From: Cereibacter sphaeroides
GTDB taxonomy: Bacteria > Pseudomonadota > Alphaproteobacteria > Rhodobacterales > Rhodobacteraceae
DNA length: 64,000 nt
Direction of reading: 5' to 3'
Assembly (NCBI GenBank): GCA_003243455.1
Contig: QFQS01000006.1
Location: forward strand, 1 to 64,000
Shown here one piece after another: positions 24,281-33,843 of this stretch (position 1 is the stretch's first letter; each line of letters starts with the position of its first letter). The translations under genes and the position numbers were made by a program. A model generated the notes under the pieces. It ran no database searches. It had not been told where the DNA came from and saw only the letters and a list, made by a program, of their open reading frames with translations.

Positions 24281-27200
24281 CTCTCCGCCGGAACGTCGGG
24301 CTTCGGTGCGCCGCGCAACCACTCTTCCAGCCTTTGCAACACGGCAAAGACCGAAGGCACGACCGTTACCGTCAGCAGGGTCGATCCGATCATGCCGGTC
24401 ACAACGGCAAGGCCGATGGACTTTTGCGCATAGGCACTGGCGCCGGATGCCAGCAACAGCGGCAGCACGCCCAGAATGAAGGCGAAAGAGGTCATGATGA
24501 TCGGCCGCAGCCTGACACCCGCTGCCCCTACGGCGGCCGCATCGATACCCTGGCCCTGTTTGCGCAGATCGCGCGCAAACTCGACGATCAGGATGGCGTT
24601 CTTGGCCGATAGCGCGATCAGCAGGATCAGTCCGATCTGCGTGTAAAGGTTGTTCGGCACGCCCAGCGCCAGCAACGCCCCCGCAGTCCCCAGCAACGCC
24701 AAAGGCACGGAAAGGATCACGGTGAACGGCGCGATCCAGCTTTCATACTGCCCCGCCAGGATGAAATAGACCATCAGCAGGCTAAGCGCATAGACGATGT
24801 AGATCTGCCCGCCGACAAGCTGCTCCTGATAGGACAGCGAGGACCACTCGAACGACATGCCGACCGGCAGGGTATCATCGGTGATGTTCTCCAGCGTCTG
24901 CATCCCCTGCCCCGAACTGTATTGCATCGCCGTATTCGCGGTGATCGTCGCCGCGGGGTAGAGGTTGTACAGGTTGACCAGAGGCGGCCCCATCGTGGGC
25001 GTCACCGTGGCCAGCGCCGAAAGCGGCACCATGTCTCCGGCCGCGTTGCGCACCATCATCCGGTCAAGATCGGATATCGCATTGCGAGAGCTGCCCTCGG
25101 CCTGAAGATAAACCTGAAAGACATGGCCGAAGCGGTTGAATTGCCCCGCATAACTGGAACCGACAAAGGCGTCCAAGGCGTCAATCGCATCGCCGACTGG
25201 CACGCCCAGCGTCTCGGACTTCACGGACTCAAAATCGACCTGCAACTGGGGCGAATTGGCACTGAAGGCGTTGTTTACGGCAAGGAAGGTCGGATTTTTC
25301 TCTGCGGTTTGCCGGATCGCTTCTGCGACCGATTGCAGCTTGGCATAGTCGAAACTGCCGTCGCGCAACTCCACCTTCATCGTCGCGCCCGAGGCGTTTC
25401 CGATCCCCTGGATCGGCGGCGGCGGAATGACGATCGCCTGCCCGTCGGAAAGATCGCGAACCTTTTCCGACAGCGCTGCATAAAGTCCCGGCAAGTCCTC
25501 TCCCCTGGCCCGGTCCTTCCAATCCTTCAGAATGACATAGACGATCCCGGAACTGGACAGGCTCGCGCTGTCGTTCAGCGCCGACAGCCCCGCGATGGCG
25601 ACCGCATGGGTCACGGCGGGCACGGTCGCCACGGCTTTCGACACCTCATCCAGCGCCTTCGTCGTCCGCTCCAGCGACGATCCGGCAGGCAACTGCACCG
25701 AGACCAGGAAATATCCCTGATCCTCCAGCGGCAGAAAGGACGTCGGAACACGGCTAAGCCCGTATCCGGCCAGAGCCACCAGAACCAGCGTGATCGCAAA
25801 GATCACGCGGCTGAACCGGACCGTGCGGCGGATTATGCCCACATAGGCGCGCTCGAACCCTGAGTAGACGCGATTGAAACCGCGATAGAAAATGTTGCGC
25901 TTCTCTTCCGGTACCGCAGGGCGCAGCCAGGTCGCACATTGCACGGGCTTCAGCGTCAGCGCATTCACCGCGCTGATCGCTGCCGTCGCGGCGATCACCA
26001 TGGCGAACTGGCCATACATCTGGCCACTGATCCCGGCCATGAAGGCCGCCGGGATGAACACCGCCATCAGGACCAGCGAAATCCCGATGATCGGGCCCAA
26101 CAACTCTTCCATCGCTGCCGTGGTCGCCTCTTTGGGTGACAGGCCACGGGCGATATGCTTGGCCGCCGCCTCGACCACGACGATGGCGTCATCCACCACG
26201 ATGCCGATGGCCAGAACCACCGCAAAAAGCGTGGACAGGTTGATCGTGAACCCAAGTGCCGCCATGGCGGCAAAGGCGCCAATAATGGTCACGGGAACCG
26301 TGGTCGCCGGGACCAGCATCGCCCGCCAGTCCTGCAGGAAGACGAGGATGACGATCATTACCAGAACCGCCGCCTCGATCAGCGTCTTGTAGATGTCGGC
26401 AATCGAGGCTTCGACGAATTTCGTCGTGTCGAACGGCACCGTCCAGGCGATCCCTTGCGGGAAAACCGCCGATAACTCCTCCATCTTCGCGTTCACGCGC
26501 TTGGCCACATCCAGCGCGTTCGCATCGGGCAACTGGAAAATCGCCACACCTGCCGACGGCTTGCCATCAAGCGCAAAGGATTGCCCATAGCGCTGCTGCC
26601 CCAACTCGACCCGCGCCACATCGCGCAGACGCGTCACCCGGCCACCATCTGAATCGTCCGATTTGACGATGATGTTCTCGAACTCTTCGACTTCGGACAG
26701 AGAGCTTGTGACCAGCATGGAATACTGGAACCCCTGCCCCGGCGGCGTCGGCGGCATTCCCAGCTGCCCGGCGGAGGAAGATCTGCTTTGCTGGCTGATC
26801 GAGTTGGCGATGTCCGAGGGTTGCAGGTTGCGCGCGGCCAGCTTTTCGGGGTCAAGCCAGATGCGCATCGCATATTCGCCCGCGCCAAAGACCGTGACGC
26901 CCGCCACACCGGGAACGCGCGAAAGCTCGTCCTGCAGGTTGATGACCGCATAGTTCGACAGAAACAGGCTGTCGAACTCGTCATTGGGGGAATACAACGT
27001 CACGATCTGCAGGATCGCGGTTGACTTCTTCGCCGTCTGAACGCCTTGCGTCTGCACGCTGTCGGGCAGCGAGGCCAGTGCGGCAGAGACCCGGTTCTGC
27101 ACCAGGATCTGCGCCTTGTCCGCATCGGTGCCCGTCTCGAACGTCACCGTCAGGGTATAGCGCCCGTCGGCCGAAGCCATCGAGGACATGTAGATCATGC

Positions 27201-27423
27201 CCTCAACGCCATTGACCTGCTGCTCGATCGGCAAGGCCACGTCGCGCACGATGGTCGTCGCATCCGCGCCGGGATAGCTTGCGGTGACCTGCACGGTCGG
27301 AGGAACGATGTTGGGATACTGCGCCACCGGCAGACGGATCAGCGCGATCACACCAAGCAGCACGAAGAACAACGCGATCACGTTGGCCAGAACAGGGCGG
27401 TCTATGAAAAACCGCGAGATCAT
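24277..27423 (-). CDS. RND multidrug efflux permease (HAE1/AcrB family), pump 1
   Basis: A 1048-residue inner-membrane proton antiporter that exports hydrophobic compounds. The N-terminus ISRFFIDRPVLANV is typical. The proton-relay aspartates are in GIVVDDAIVVVEA (transmembrane helix 4) and the relay lysine in SAKNAILIVEF (helix 10). Two large periplasmic loops give the AcrB architecture, with normal length. It overlaps the upstream fusion-protein gene by ATGA. No TolC-type outer-membrane gene or local TetR regulator is adjacent, so it must use a channel encoded elsewhere. Confidence 0.94.
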   Translation of the reverse strand: MISRFFIDRPVLANVIALFFVLLGVIALIRLPVAQYPNIVPPTVQVTASYPGADATTIVRDVALPIEQQVNGVEGMIYMSSMASADGRYTLTVTFETGTDADKAQILVQNRVSAALASLPDSVQTQGVQTAKKSTAILQIVTLYSPNDEFDSLFLSNYAVINLQDELSRVPGVAGVTVFGAGEYAMRIWLDPEKLAARNLQPSDIANSISQQSRSSSAGQLGMPPTPPGQGFQYSMLVTSSLSEVEEFENIIVKSDDSDGGRVTRLRDVARVELGQQRYGQSFALDGKPSAGVAIFQLPDANALDVAKRVNAKMEELSAVFPQGIAWTVPFDTTKFVEASIADIYKTLIEAAVLVMIVILVFLQDWRAMLVPATTVPVTIIGAFAAMAALGFTINLSTLFAVVLAIGIVVDDAIVVVEAAAKHIARGLSPKEATTAAMEELLGPIIGISLVLMAVFIPAAFMAGISGQMYGQFAMVIAATAAISAVNALTLKPVQCATWLRPAVPEEKRNIFYRGFNRVYSGFERAYVGIIRRTVRFSRVIFAITLVLVALAGYGLSRVPTSFLPLEDQGYFLVSVQLPAGSSLERTTKALDEVSKAVATVPAVTHAVAIAGLSALNDSASLSSSGIVYVILKDWKDRARGEDLPGLYAALSEKVRDLSDGQAIVIPPPPIQGIGNASGATMKVELRDGSFDYAKLQSVAEAIRQTAEKNPTFLAVNNAFSANSPQLQVDFESVKSETLGVPVGDAIDALDAFVGSSYAGQFNRFGHVFQVYLQAEGSSRNAISDLDRMMVRNAAGDMVPLSALATVTPTMGPPLVNLYNLYPAATITANTAMQYSSGQGMQTLENITDDTLPVGMSFEWSSLSYQEQLVGGQIYIVYALSLLMVYFILAGQYESWIAPFTVILSVPLALLGTAGALLALGVPNNLYTQIGLILLIALSAKNAILIVEFARDLRKQGQGIDAAAVGAAGVRLRPIIMTSFAFILGVLPLLLASGASAYAQKSIGLAVVTGMIGSTLLTVTVVPSVFAVLQRLEEWLRGAPKPDVPAES

Positions 27424-28553
27424 TCAGAGACAGGCGCTGACAGCAGTTTCGCCGTGACCGTGCTGCCCGGCGCCGCACGGGACAGCCCGCCCACGATCAC
27501 CTGATCGGTCGCCTCGATACCGCTTTTGACGATGACCAGCCCGCCATCGACGGCGCTGCCCACAACGATCGGGCGCTCCTGCACCTTGTTGTCCTTGTCG
27601 ACGACCAGAACGTATCGACCACGCTGATCGTTGCCCAGGGCCGCCTCGGGTACCAGAAGGGAATCGACATCCTTCTGCACGGGAATGCGGACGCGAACGA
27701 AGAGGCCGGGCAAAAGCTCGTGCTTGGTGTTGTCCAGCACGGCGCGGACGGTCAGAGTGCCTGTTCCCGTATCAATCTCGGGCGCGATGTAGTCGATGAC
27801 GCCCTGATGCGGATAACCATCGTCCGTCGCGACACCCACATCGACCGTGATCTGCCCGATATCCTTCAACGTCTGGCCGCGCTGCGCCAGCGCAGCTTTC
27901 ACCTGCAGCACCTGAGATTCAGTGACGGTGAAGGTCACATACAACTTGTCCGTCTGCATGATCGTCGCCAGCACGCTCGGCCCCGATGCCCCCACGAGCG
28001 CACCCAGATCGGCGGTGCGCGCGGTCACCACCCCGTCAAAGGGCGCGGTGATGGTGGTATAGGACAGGTCGATCTGCGACTGTTCCAATTGCGCCTGGGC
28101 CTCTTGCAGGCTCGCATCCGCCGACTTGCTGGTGGCCTGGCTCTGGTCCAGCGTCTCGACACTGGCGATCTGGCTTTGCGTCAGTTTTGTCTGCCGCGCC
28201 AGATCGGCGCTGGCCTGCGCCACCTGCGCCTGGGCCGACGCGACGCCTGCCTGTGCGCTGTCGACACTTGCCTGGTAAGGCGCCTGTTCGATGGTGAACA
28301 GCGGCGTTCCCGACTTTACCGTTGCTCCATCCTCATAGCCGATCTTTTCCAGAAACCCCGGCACCCGCGCCATCAGGTCCACCCGCTGAAAAGCGGACGT
28401 GCGTCCCGAGCTGGTCACATAGATCGTTTCCTTGCGGGCGATGGGCAGTTGCACATCGACCGACGGCGCAGCGGCCGTTGCGGTCTGCGCCAGCGCCACG
28501 GGGGCAGGAAGCAGGGCAAGGGCGAACCCGGCAGCGACGAGGTTCAGACGCAT
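27420..28553 (-). CDS. RND efflux periplasmic adaptor (membrane fusion protein), pump 1
   Basis: A 377-residue adaptor of the AcrA/MexE type linking the permease to an outer-membrane channel. The signal peptide ends around residue 23 (PVALAQT). The lipoyl half-motifs follow, with a long alpha-hairpin of Ala/Gln-rich heptads (residues ~95-165) and beta-barrel segments (ITAPFDGVVTART near 175). There is no lipobox. The start ATG at 28553 is preferred over TTG three codons earlier, which has no room for a ribosome site. Confidence 0.92.
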   Translation of the reverse strand: MRLNLVAAGFALALLPAPVALAQTATAAAPSVDVQLPIARKETIYVTSSGRTSAFQRVDLMARVPGFLEKIGYEDGATVKSGTPLFTIEQAPYQASVDSAQAGVASAQAQVAQASADLARQTKLTQSQIASVETLDQSQATSKSADASLQEAQAQLEQSQIDLSYTTITAPFDGVVTARTADLGALVGASGPSVLATIMQTDKLYVTFTVTESQVLQVKAALAQRGQTLKDIGQITVDVGVATDDGYPHQGVIDYIAPEIDTGTGTLTVRAVLDNTKHELLPGLFVRVRIPVQKDVDSLLVPEAALGNDQRGRYVLVVDKDNKVQERPIVVGSAVDGGLVIVKSGIEATDQVIVGGLSRAAPGSTVTAKLLSAPVSE

Positions 28554-28586
28554 CTTTCGCAACCCCCAACGATCCGAATTAGTGAG

Positions 28587-28859
28587 TTATTTAAGCAGTT
28601 CCAGACATTTCCCGGCCGAAGGTGCGGCAGCCTGCGCCTCGCTCCGCGTCATCTTTCCGGCCATCACCAGCGGTTTGGTGTTTTCGGTAATCACGTCGCG
28701 CAAGTTGCTGTCGGGCTTCACGTTGCCTGCGGTAGCGTCATAGATCATGCGCGATTGCGCCGAGAGGCCTGCGGCGCAGGAATTCGCCGCCTGCACGTCG
28801 GCGGCAGCAATACCGGCAAAAGACGCAAAGACGGCAGCCAGCCCAAGAATACGCGACAT
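28587..28859 (-). CDS. small exported protein of unknown function
   Basis: A 90-residue protein with a signal peptide (cleavage near residue 24). The mature part is about 65 residues with two cysteines (NSCAAGL near the front, GKCLELL at the end), probably a disulfide. I do not recognise the family. GGAGGT before the ATG at 28859 makes it a credible gene. It is the first gene in front of the pump 1 pair, 33 bp upstream on the same strand, and its promoter faces that of ytfQ. Confidence 0.65.
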   Translation of the reverse strand: MSRILGLAAVFASFAGIAAADVQAANSCAAGLSAQSRMIYDATAGNVKPDSNLRDVITENTKPLVMAGKMTRSEAQAAAPSAGKCLELLK

Positions 28860-29237
28860 GTTACCTCCTGATCCGGTCTGCAAAGGTAACCTAGAGGCAG
28901 GAGGCAGGACGATCAAACGGAATTCCTGTCATACCGAAAGGCCGGAATTGATTCGCCGCGACTGCAAAATCCGCTCTTTCCGTAAATCGCAACTCAAAAG
29001 CACTTGCACCCGATGTTCTGCGCCAGAACCCGCCAAAACGGCCCGCTGGAAAGCGCGGAAAATAGCGATTCAATTGAATTTTTGTGCGGTGCGAAAATCC
29101 GGCCGTCATCCTGAATCTGGCGCCCGACAGCCTGTTTTCGCGGCCTGAACGAGCCTATTTGCATATAGTATTACTTTTGCTAACGTCCTTGCAGGCCGAT
29201 GGGAGGAGAAACGTCGGCCACAAACATGGGAGGTATC
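28860..29237. promoter_or_regulatory. divergent control region between the pump 1 and ytf operons
   Basis: This 378-bp AT-richer stretch has no gene. It carries two operator-like palindromes on the ytfQ side: ATTCAATTGAAT at 29068-29079 (perfect, 12 bp) and AGTATTACT at 29167-29175 (4+1+4). The second lies about 65 bp before the ytfQ start and shares the core GTATTAC with the palindrome at 63157-63169. The GntR/FadR-type regulator at the end of the ytf operon is the natural candidate to bind here. Confidence 0.5.
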
Positions 29238-30209
29238 ATGTCCATCATGAAACGGCTCGCGCTTGGCGCGGGCATGGCAGCGCTTTTGTCTTCGGCAGCC
29301 TTTGCGCAAGGCCTTGAAGGCAAGGTCATCGGTTTCTCGCAGATCGGATCCGAGTCCGGCTGGCGCGCGGCCGAAACCTCGGTCACGAAACAGCAGGCGA
29401 CGGAGCGTGGCGTCGATCTGAAGTTCGCCGACGCCCAGCAAAAGCAGGAAAACCAGATCAAGGCGATCCGCGGCTTTATCGCCCAGGGCGTCGCTGCCAT
29501 CCTGGTGGCCCCTGTCGTTTCGACCGGCTGGGAAGAAGTCCTGACCGAAGCCAAGGAAGCCAACATTCCCGTTGTGCTGCTGGACCGTGGCGTTGACGCG
29601 CCGCAGGATCTGTATCTGACCTCGGTCGCATCGGATCAGGTGAAAGAGGGCCGCGTGGCTGGCGAATGGTTGGTCAAGACCGTCGGCGACAAGAACTGCA
29701 AGGTGGTCGAACTTCAGGGCACCGTCGGTTCCTCGCCTGCGATCAACCGCAAGAAAGGCTTCGAGGAAGGCATCGCAGGCCACGCCAATATCACCATCGC
29801 CCGCAGCCAGACCGGCGACTTCACCCGCTCGAAGGGCAAGGAAGTGATGGAAGGCTTCATCAAGGCCGAAAACGGCGGCAAGGACATCTGCGCCGTCTAT
29901 GCCCACAACGACGACATGGCGGTGGGCGCGATCCAGGCCATCAAGGACGCCGGCCTGAAGCCCGGCACCGATGTTCTCGTCGTCTCGATCGACGGTGTGC
30001 CGGATATCTTTGCCGCGATGGTCGCCGGTGAGGCGAACGCTACGGTCGAGCTGACGCCGAACATGGCCGGACCGGCCTTCGACGCGCTTGCTGCCTATCT
30101 CGACAACGGCACCGTGCCCGAGAAGTTCATTATCACCGAATCCAAGCTGTTCACGCCGGCAGACAATCCGCAGGGTGAATACGACGCCCGCAAAGGCCTT
30201 GGCTACTGA
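29238..30209 (+). CDS. ytfQ: sugar ABC transporter substrate-binding protein (YtfQ-like)
   Basis: A 323-residue periplasmic binding protein of the ribose/galactofuranose type (peripla_BP_4). The signal peptide ends at AFA near residue 22. Sugar-contact segments include GFSQIGSESGWR, VVLLDRGVDA, and the AHNDDMAVGAIQA hinge. The match to E. coli YtfQ rests on these segments and on the following YtfR-YtfT-YjfF genes, so furanose-form galactose or arabinose is the likely substrate. GGGAGG with five bases before ATG at 29238 favours this start over upstream in-frame ATGs. A strong hairpin follows the gene. Confidence 0.88.
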   Translation: MSIMKRLALGAGMAALLSSAAFAQGLEGKVIGFSQIGSESGWRAAETSVTKQQATERGVDLKFADAQQKQENQIKAIRGFIAQGVAAILVAPVVSTGWEEVLTEAKEANIPVVLLDRGVDAPQDLYLTSVASDQVKEGRVAGEWLVKTVGDKNCKVVELQGTVGSSPAINRKKGFEEGIAGHANITIARSQTGDFTRSKGKEVMEGFIKAENGGKDICAVYAHNDDMAVGAIQAIKDAGLKPGTDVLVVSIDGVPDIFAAMVAGEANATVELTPNMAGPAFDALAAYLDNGTVPEKFIITESKLFTPADNPQGEYDARKGLGY

Positions 30210-30230
30210 TCGCTCCCTGTTGGTAGCCTC

Positions 30231-30256
30231 TCCGCCGACCGGTCTTCCGGTCGGCG
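30231..30256 (+). terminator. intercistronic hairpin between ytfQ and ytfR
   Basis: CCGCCGACCGG and CCGGTCGGCGG form a perfect 11-bp stem around TCTT. No T run follows, so it probably protects the 3' end of the ytfQ message or attenuates, giving more binding protein than ATPase, a common arrangement in ABC operons. Confidence 0.7.
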
Positions 30257-30319
30257 GAATTGCATTAAAAGAAAAGCCGGGCAAAGTCATATTGCCACGG
30301 CAAAAGGGTTGCAGGGGGA

Positions 30320-31855
30320 ATGGAAGTGCAGCAAGGCGCAAGCACTGCTGATGGCGCGGTGCTTCAGGCCCGGCGCATCGGTAAGATATTCGGACAGCAC
30401 CGCGCCCTTGACGGCGTCGATTTCGAAGTTCGTGCGGGTGAGGTTCACGCCCTTCTGGGCGAGAATGGCGCGGGCAAGTCCACCCTGATCAAGATCCTGA
30501 CCGGTGCCTATCAGGCTGACGAAGGCGAGGTGCTGCTGAACGGCGCCTCCGTCAGTTTCCGCGACCCGCTGCAGGCGCAGGCCCATGGCATCGGCACGGT
30601 TTATCAGGAGGTGAACCTGCTGCCCAACCGATCGGTTGCCGAGAATCTTTTCCTTGGGCATCAGCCCACCCGTTTCGGCCTTGTCCGCAAATCCATCATC
30701 GAAGACCGGGCGCGCGAAGTGCTTTCCACCTATGGCCTCGAAATCGACGTGCGGGCCGAGCTTGGCTCCTATTCCGTCGCGGTCCAGCAGATCGTCGCCA
30801 TCGCCCGCGCGGTCGAGCTTTCGGGCAAGGTGCTGGTGCTGGACGAACCCACCGCCAGCCTTGACCGCAACGAGGTCAAACGCATGTTCGAGGTGGTCGA
30901 CCGGCTGAAGAAGCGCGGCCTGGCCATCATCTTCATCACCCACTTCCTTGATCAGGTCTTCGCTATCTCGGATCGCGTCACCATCCTGCGCAACGGGCGC
31001 AAGGTCGGCACCGAAAACCTGAAAGATGTGACGGCCACCGATGTCGTCCGCATGATGCTGGGCAAGGACATCGCCTTTGAACACCACCCGACGACCGTTA
31101 CCGAAGGCCCCACCGGCCCCGTCCGCGTCGAGTTCCGTGCTGTGGGCAAGGCGGGAAAGGTCGCCCCCTTCTCGCTGAAACTGCATGAAGGCGAGGTTGT
31201 CGGCGTCGCCGGCCTGCTCGGCTCGGGCCGGACCGAGATGGCGCGCCTGATGTTCGGCGTCGATCTTCCCGATACGGGTGAGGTTCAGGTGCGTGGCAAA
31301 CCCGCAACGATCCGCAACCCCGCACAGGCCGTGGCCGCAGGCTTCGGCTTCTGCCCCGAAGATCGCAAACTGGACGGCATCTTTGGCGATCTTTCGGTGC
31401 GCGAGAACATCATCATCGCGCTGCAGGCCAAGCTTGGCTGGTTCCGCGTCCTGAACCGCAACGAACAGGTCGAAATCGCAGGCCGCTACGCCGAGGCCTT
31501 GGACATCCGCGCCGCCGACCACGAAATGCCGGTCAAACTCTTGTCGGGCGGCAACCAGCAAAAGGTGATCCTGGCCCGCTGGCTGGCCATCGACCCCGGC
31601 TTCCTGATCCTTGATGAGCCGACACGCGGCATCGACGTTGGCGCCCATGCCGAAATTGTCCGAACCATCAACCGCCTGCGCGAGGATGGCCTTGCGCTGC
31701 TGGTGATCTCTTCCGAACTCGACGAAGTGGTCGCCTATTCGAACCGCGTCGTGGTGATGCGCGAACGCGAGATGGTGGCAGAGCTTTCGGGCGAAGACAT
31801 AACCCCCACGGTGATCGTCAGGGCGATTGCCGAAAACAGCGCGGTGACAGCATGA
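30320..31855 (+). CDS. ytfR: sugar ABC transporter ATPase, two-domain (YtfR-like)
   Basis: A 511-residue RbsA/YtfR-type ATPase with two fused nucleotide-binding domains. The first has Walker A GENGAGKST near residue 50 and Walker B VLVLDEPTASLD. The second has GLLGSGRTE in place of a normal Walker A and the signature LSGGNQQKV. This asymmetry is usual for sugar ABC transporters of this class. It energises uptake with YtfT and YjfF in the inner membrane. Its stop overlaps the ytfT start (ATGA). Confidence 0.93.
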   Translation: MEVQQGASTADGAVLQARRIGKIFGQHRALDGVDFEVRAGEVHALLGENGAGKSTLIKILTGAYQADEGEVLLNGASVSFRDPLQAQAHGIGTVYQEVNLLPNRSVAENLFLGHQPTRFGLVRKSIIEDRAREVLSTYGLEIDVRAELGSYSVAVQQIVAIARAVELSGKVLVLDEPTASLDRNEVKRMFEVVDRLKKRGLAIIFITHFLDQVFAISDRVTILRNGRKVGTENLKDVTATDVVRMMLGKDIAFEHHPTTVTEGPTGPVRVEFRAVGKAGKVAPFSLKLHEGEVVGVAGLLGSGRTEMARLMFGVDLPDTGEVQVRGKPATIRNPAQAVAAGFGFCPEDRKLDGIFGDLSVRENIIIALQAKLGWFRVLNRNEQVEIAGRYAEALDIRAADHEMPVKLLSGGNQQKVILARWLAIDPGFLILDEPTRGIDVGAHAEIVRTINRLREDGLALLVISSELDEVVAYSNRVVVMREREMVAELSGEDITPTVIVRAIAENSAVTA

Positions 31856-32868
31856 GACGACGCGATTTCTCAGCGGTGGCCCGCCCGCAATTCGCCGCGC
31901 TGGCAGCGGTGCTGCTTATCAACTGGCTGCTGTTCCCCGGCTTCTTCGACATCACATGGCAGGATGGCCGTCTGTTCGGCAGCCTGATCGACGTGCTTAA
32001 CCGCGGCGCGCCGGTCGCGATCCTTGCCATCGGCATGACGGCGGTGATCGCGACCAAGGGCGTCGACCTTTCGGTCGGCGCGGTCATGGCCATCGCCGGG
32101 GCAGTCGCCGCAACGATGGTCGTCGGCGGCTGGCCCGCCAGCATCGCCGTTGTCGTGGCCCTTTCCGTCGGGCTCGTTTGCGGGCTGTGGAACGGCGTGC
32201 TGGTGACCATTCTGGAAATGCAGCCGATCATTGCCACGCTTGTCCTGATGGTCGCCGGGCGCGGGCTGGCCCAGCTTGTAACCGAAGGATCCATCGTCAC
32301 CTTCTCTGACCCGGTGCTGATCTTCATCGGCACCGGGTCGCTCTTCGGCTTCCCCATGCCGGTCGTCATCGCCTTCGTCCTGATGATCGCCACGACCTTG
32401 CTGGTCCGGCGCACGGCACTTGGCCTGATGATCGAGGCCATCGGCGTCAACCGCTCCGCCGCGCGCTTTGCCGGGATTTCCTCGCGTGTCCTCCTGATCC
32501 TCGTCTACGCCTTCGCGGGGCTCTGCGCAGCCATCGCCGGGCTGATCGTCGCAGGCGACATCCGGGGCGCGGACGCCAACAACGCGGGCCTGTGGCTGGA
32601 GCTTGACGCGATCCTCGCGGTCGTGATCGGTGGGACCTCCCTGCTGGGCGGGCGCTTCTCCATCCCCATGTCGGTCTTGGGCGCGATGATCATTCAGGCG
32701 ATGAACACCGGCATCCTGATCTCGGGCTTCTCGCCCGAGTTCAACCTGGTGGTCAAATCGGCCGTCATCATCCTGATCCTCGTGCTGCAATCACCCTTTG
32801 CCGCACAGTTCTTCCGCAGGCGCCCCCCCCTGCCCGATGCCGCTCCTGCGCGGAGGACCACGCCATGA
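31852..32868 (+). CDS. ytfT: sugar ABC transporter permease (YtfT-like)
   Basis: A 338-residue polytopic BPD_transp_2 permease with about eight to ten hydrophobic helices. The conserved segment AILAIGMTAVIATKGVDLSVG lies around residues 54-74. The protein pairs with YjfF as a heterodimeric channel. Both ends overlap their neighbours by ATGA, indicating coupled translation. The first 15 residues (MRRRDFSAVARPQFA) are the cytoplasmic lead-in. Confidence 0.92.
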   Translation: MRRRDFSAVARPQFAALAAVLLINWLLFPGFFDITWQDGRLFGSLIDVLNRGAPVAILAIGMTAVIATKGVDLSVGAVMAIAGAVAATMVVGGWPASIAVVVALSVGLVCGLWNGVLVTILEMQPIIATLVLMVAGRGLAQLVTEGSIVTFSDPVLIFIGTGSLFGFPMPVVIAFVLMIATTLLVRRTALGLMIEAIGVNRSAARFAGISSRVLLILVYAFAGLCAAIAGLIVAGDIRGADANNAGLWLELDAILAVVIGGTSLLGGRFSIPMSVLGAMIIQAMNTGILISGFSPEFNLVVKSAVIILILVLQSPFAAQFFRRRPPLPDAAPARRTTP

Positions 32869-33842
32869 ACCGCAGCCTGCGCCCCCTTGCGGCCACCGCG
32901 ACCATCTTCCTGCTCGCCTATATCGCCGCCGTGATCCAGTACCCCGGCATGCTGTCGACGCGGGTTCTGGGCAACTTCCTGACCGACAACGCCTTTCTTG
33001 GCATCGCGGCGGTGGGCATGACTTTCGTCATCCTGTCCGGCGGCATCGACCTGTCGGTTGGCGCGGTCATCGGGTTTACCACCGTCCTGATCGCCGTTCT
33101 GGTGATGTGGGCGGGGCTGCACCCGCTGGTGGCCTTTGCCATCGCGCTGATCGTCGCGGCCGCCTTTGGCGGGGCGATGGGGGCCGCGATCTACTACCTC
33201 AAGGTGCCATCCTTCATCGTCACGCTTGCGGGCATGTTCCTGGCCCGGGGCGGCGCTTCGGTGCTGTCGCCTGACTCCATCGGCATCAAGCACGACTTCT
33301 ACACCGCGATTTCCAAATCCTACCTGCTGCTGCCGGGTGGCGGACGGATCACGGTGATCGGGGGTATCATGCTTTTGGTGTTCCTGTTTGGCATCCTGCT
33401 GGCCCACCGCACCCGCTTCGGCTCCTACGTCTACGCCCTTGGCGGGAACGAGACCTCGGCCGCGCTGATGGGTGTTCCGGTCGCCCGCACGACGATCCTG
33501 ATCTACATGCTGTCCTCGACGCTGGCGGGTCTCGCCGGGATCGTGTTTTCGCTTTACACCTCGGCAGGCTATTCCCTGTCCGCGCTTGGGGTGGAGTTGG
33601 ACGCGATTGCGGCGGTCGTCATCGGAGGCACGCTTTTGACCGGCGGCTACGGCTTTGTCGCGGGCACCTTCATCGGCGTCATGCTGCAGGGGCTGGTGCA
33701 GACCTACATCGTCTTTGACGGCACGTTGTCCAGCTGGTGGACCAAGATCGTGATCGGCGCGCTGCTATTCATGTTCATCGTGCTGCAACGGCTGGTCTTC
33801 ACCGCCTCGGCCCCCAGCCGGAAGGTTCTCTGGAAGGCGTGA
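32865..33842 (+). CDS. yjfF: sugar ABC transporter permease (YjfF-like)
   Basis: A 325-residue inner-membrane permease clearly related to E. coli YjfF. Shared stretches include NFLTDNAFLGIAAVGMTFVI, LSGGIDLSVGAVIGFT, and FDGTLSSWWTKI near the C-terminus. It is the second half of the YtfT/YjfF channel. It starts in an ATGA overlap with ytfT, and the GntR/FadR regulator gene begins one base after its stop. Confidence 0.94.
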   Translation: MNRSLRPLAATATIFLLAYIAAVIQYPGMLSTRVLGNFLTDNAFLGIAAVGMTFVILSGGIDLSVGAVIGFTTVLIAVLVMWAGLHPLVAFAIALIVAAAFGGAMGAAIYYLKVPSFIVTLAGMFLARGGASVLSPDSIGIKHDFYTAISKSYLLLPGGGRITVIGGIMLLVFLFGILLAHRTRFGSYVYALGGNETSAALMGVPVARTTILIYMLSSTLAGLAGIVFSLYTSAGYSLSALGVELDAIAAVVIGGTLLTGGYGFVAGTFIGVMLQGLVQTYIVFDGTLSSWWTKIVIGALLFMFIVLQRLVFTASAPSRKVLWKA

Positions 33843-33843
33843 G

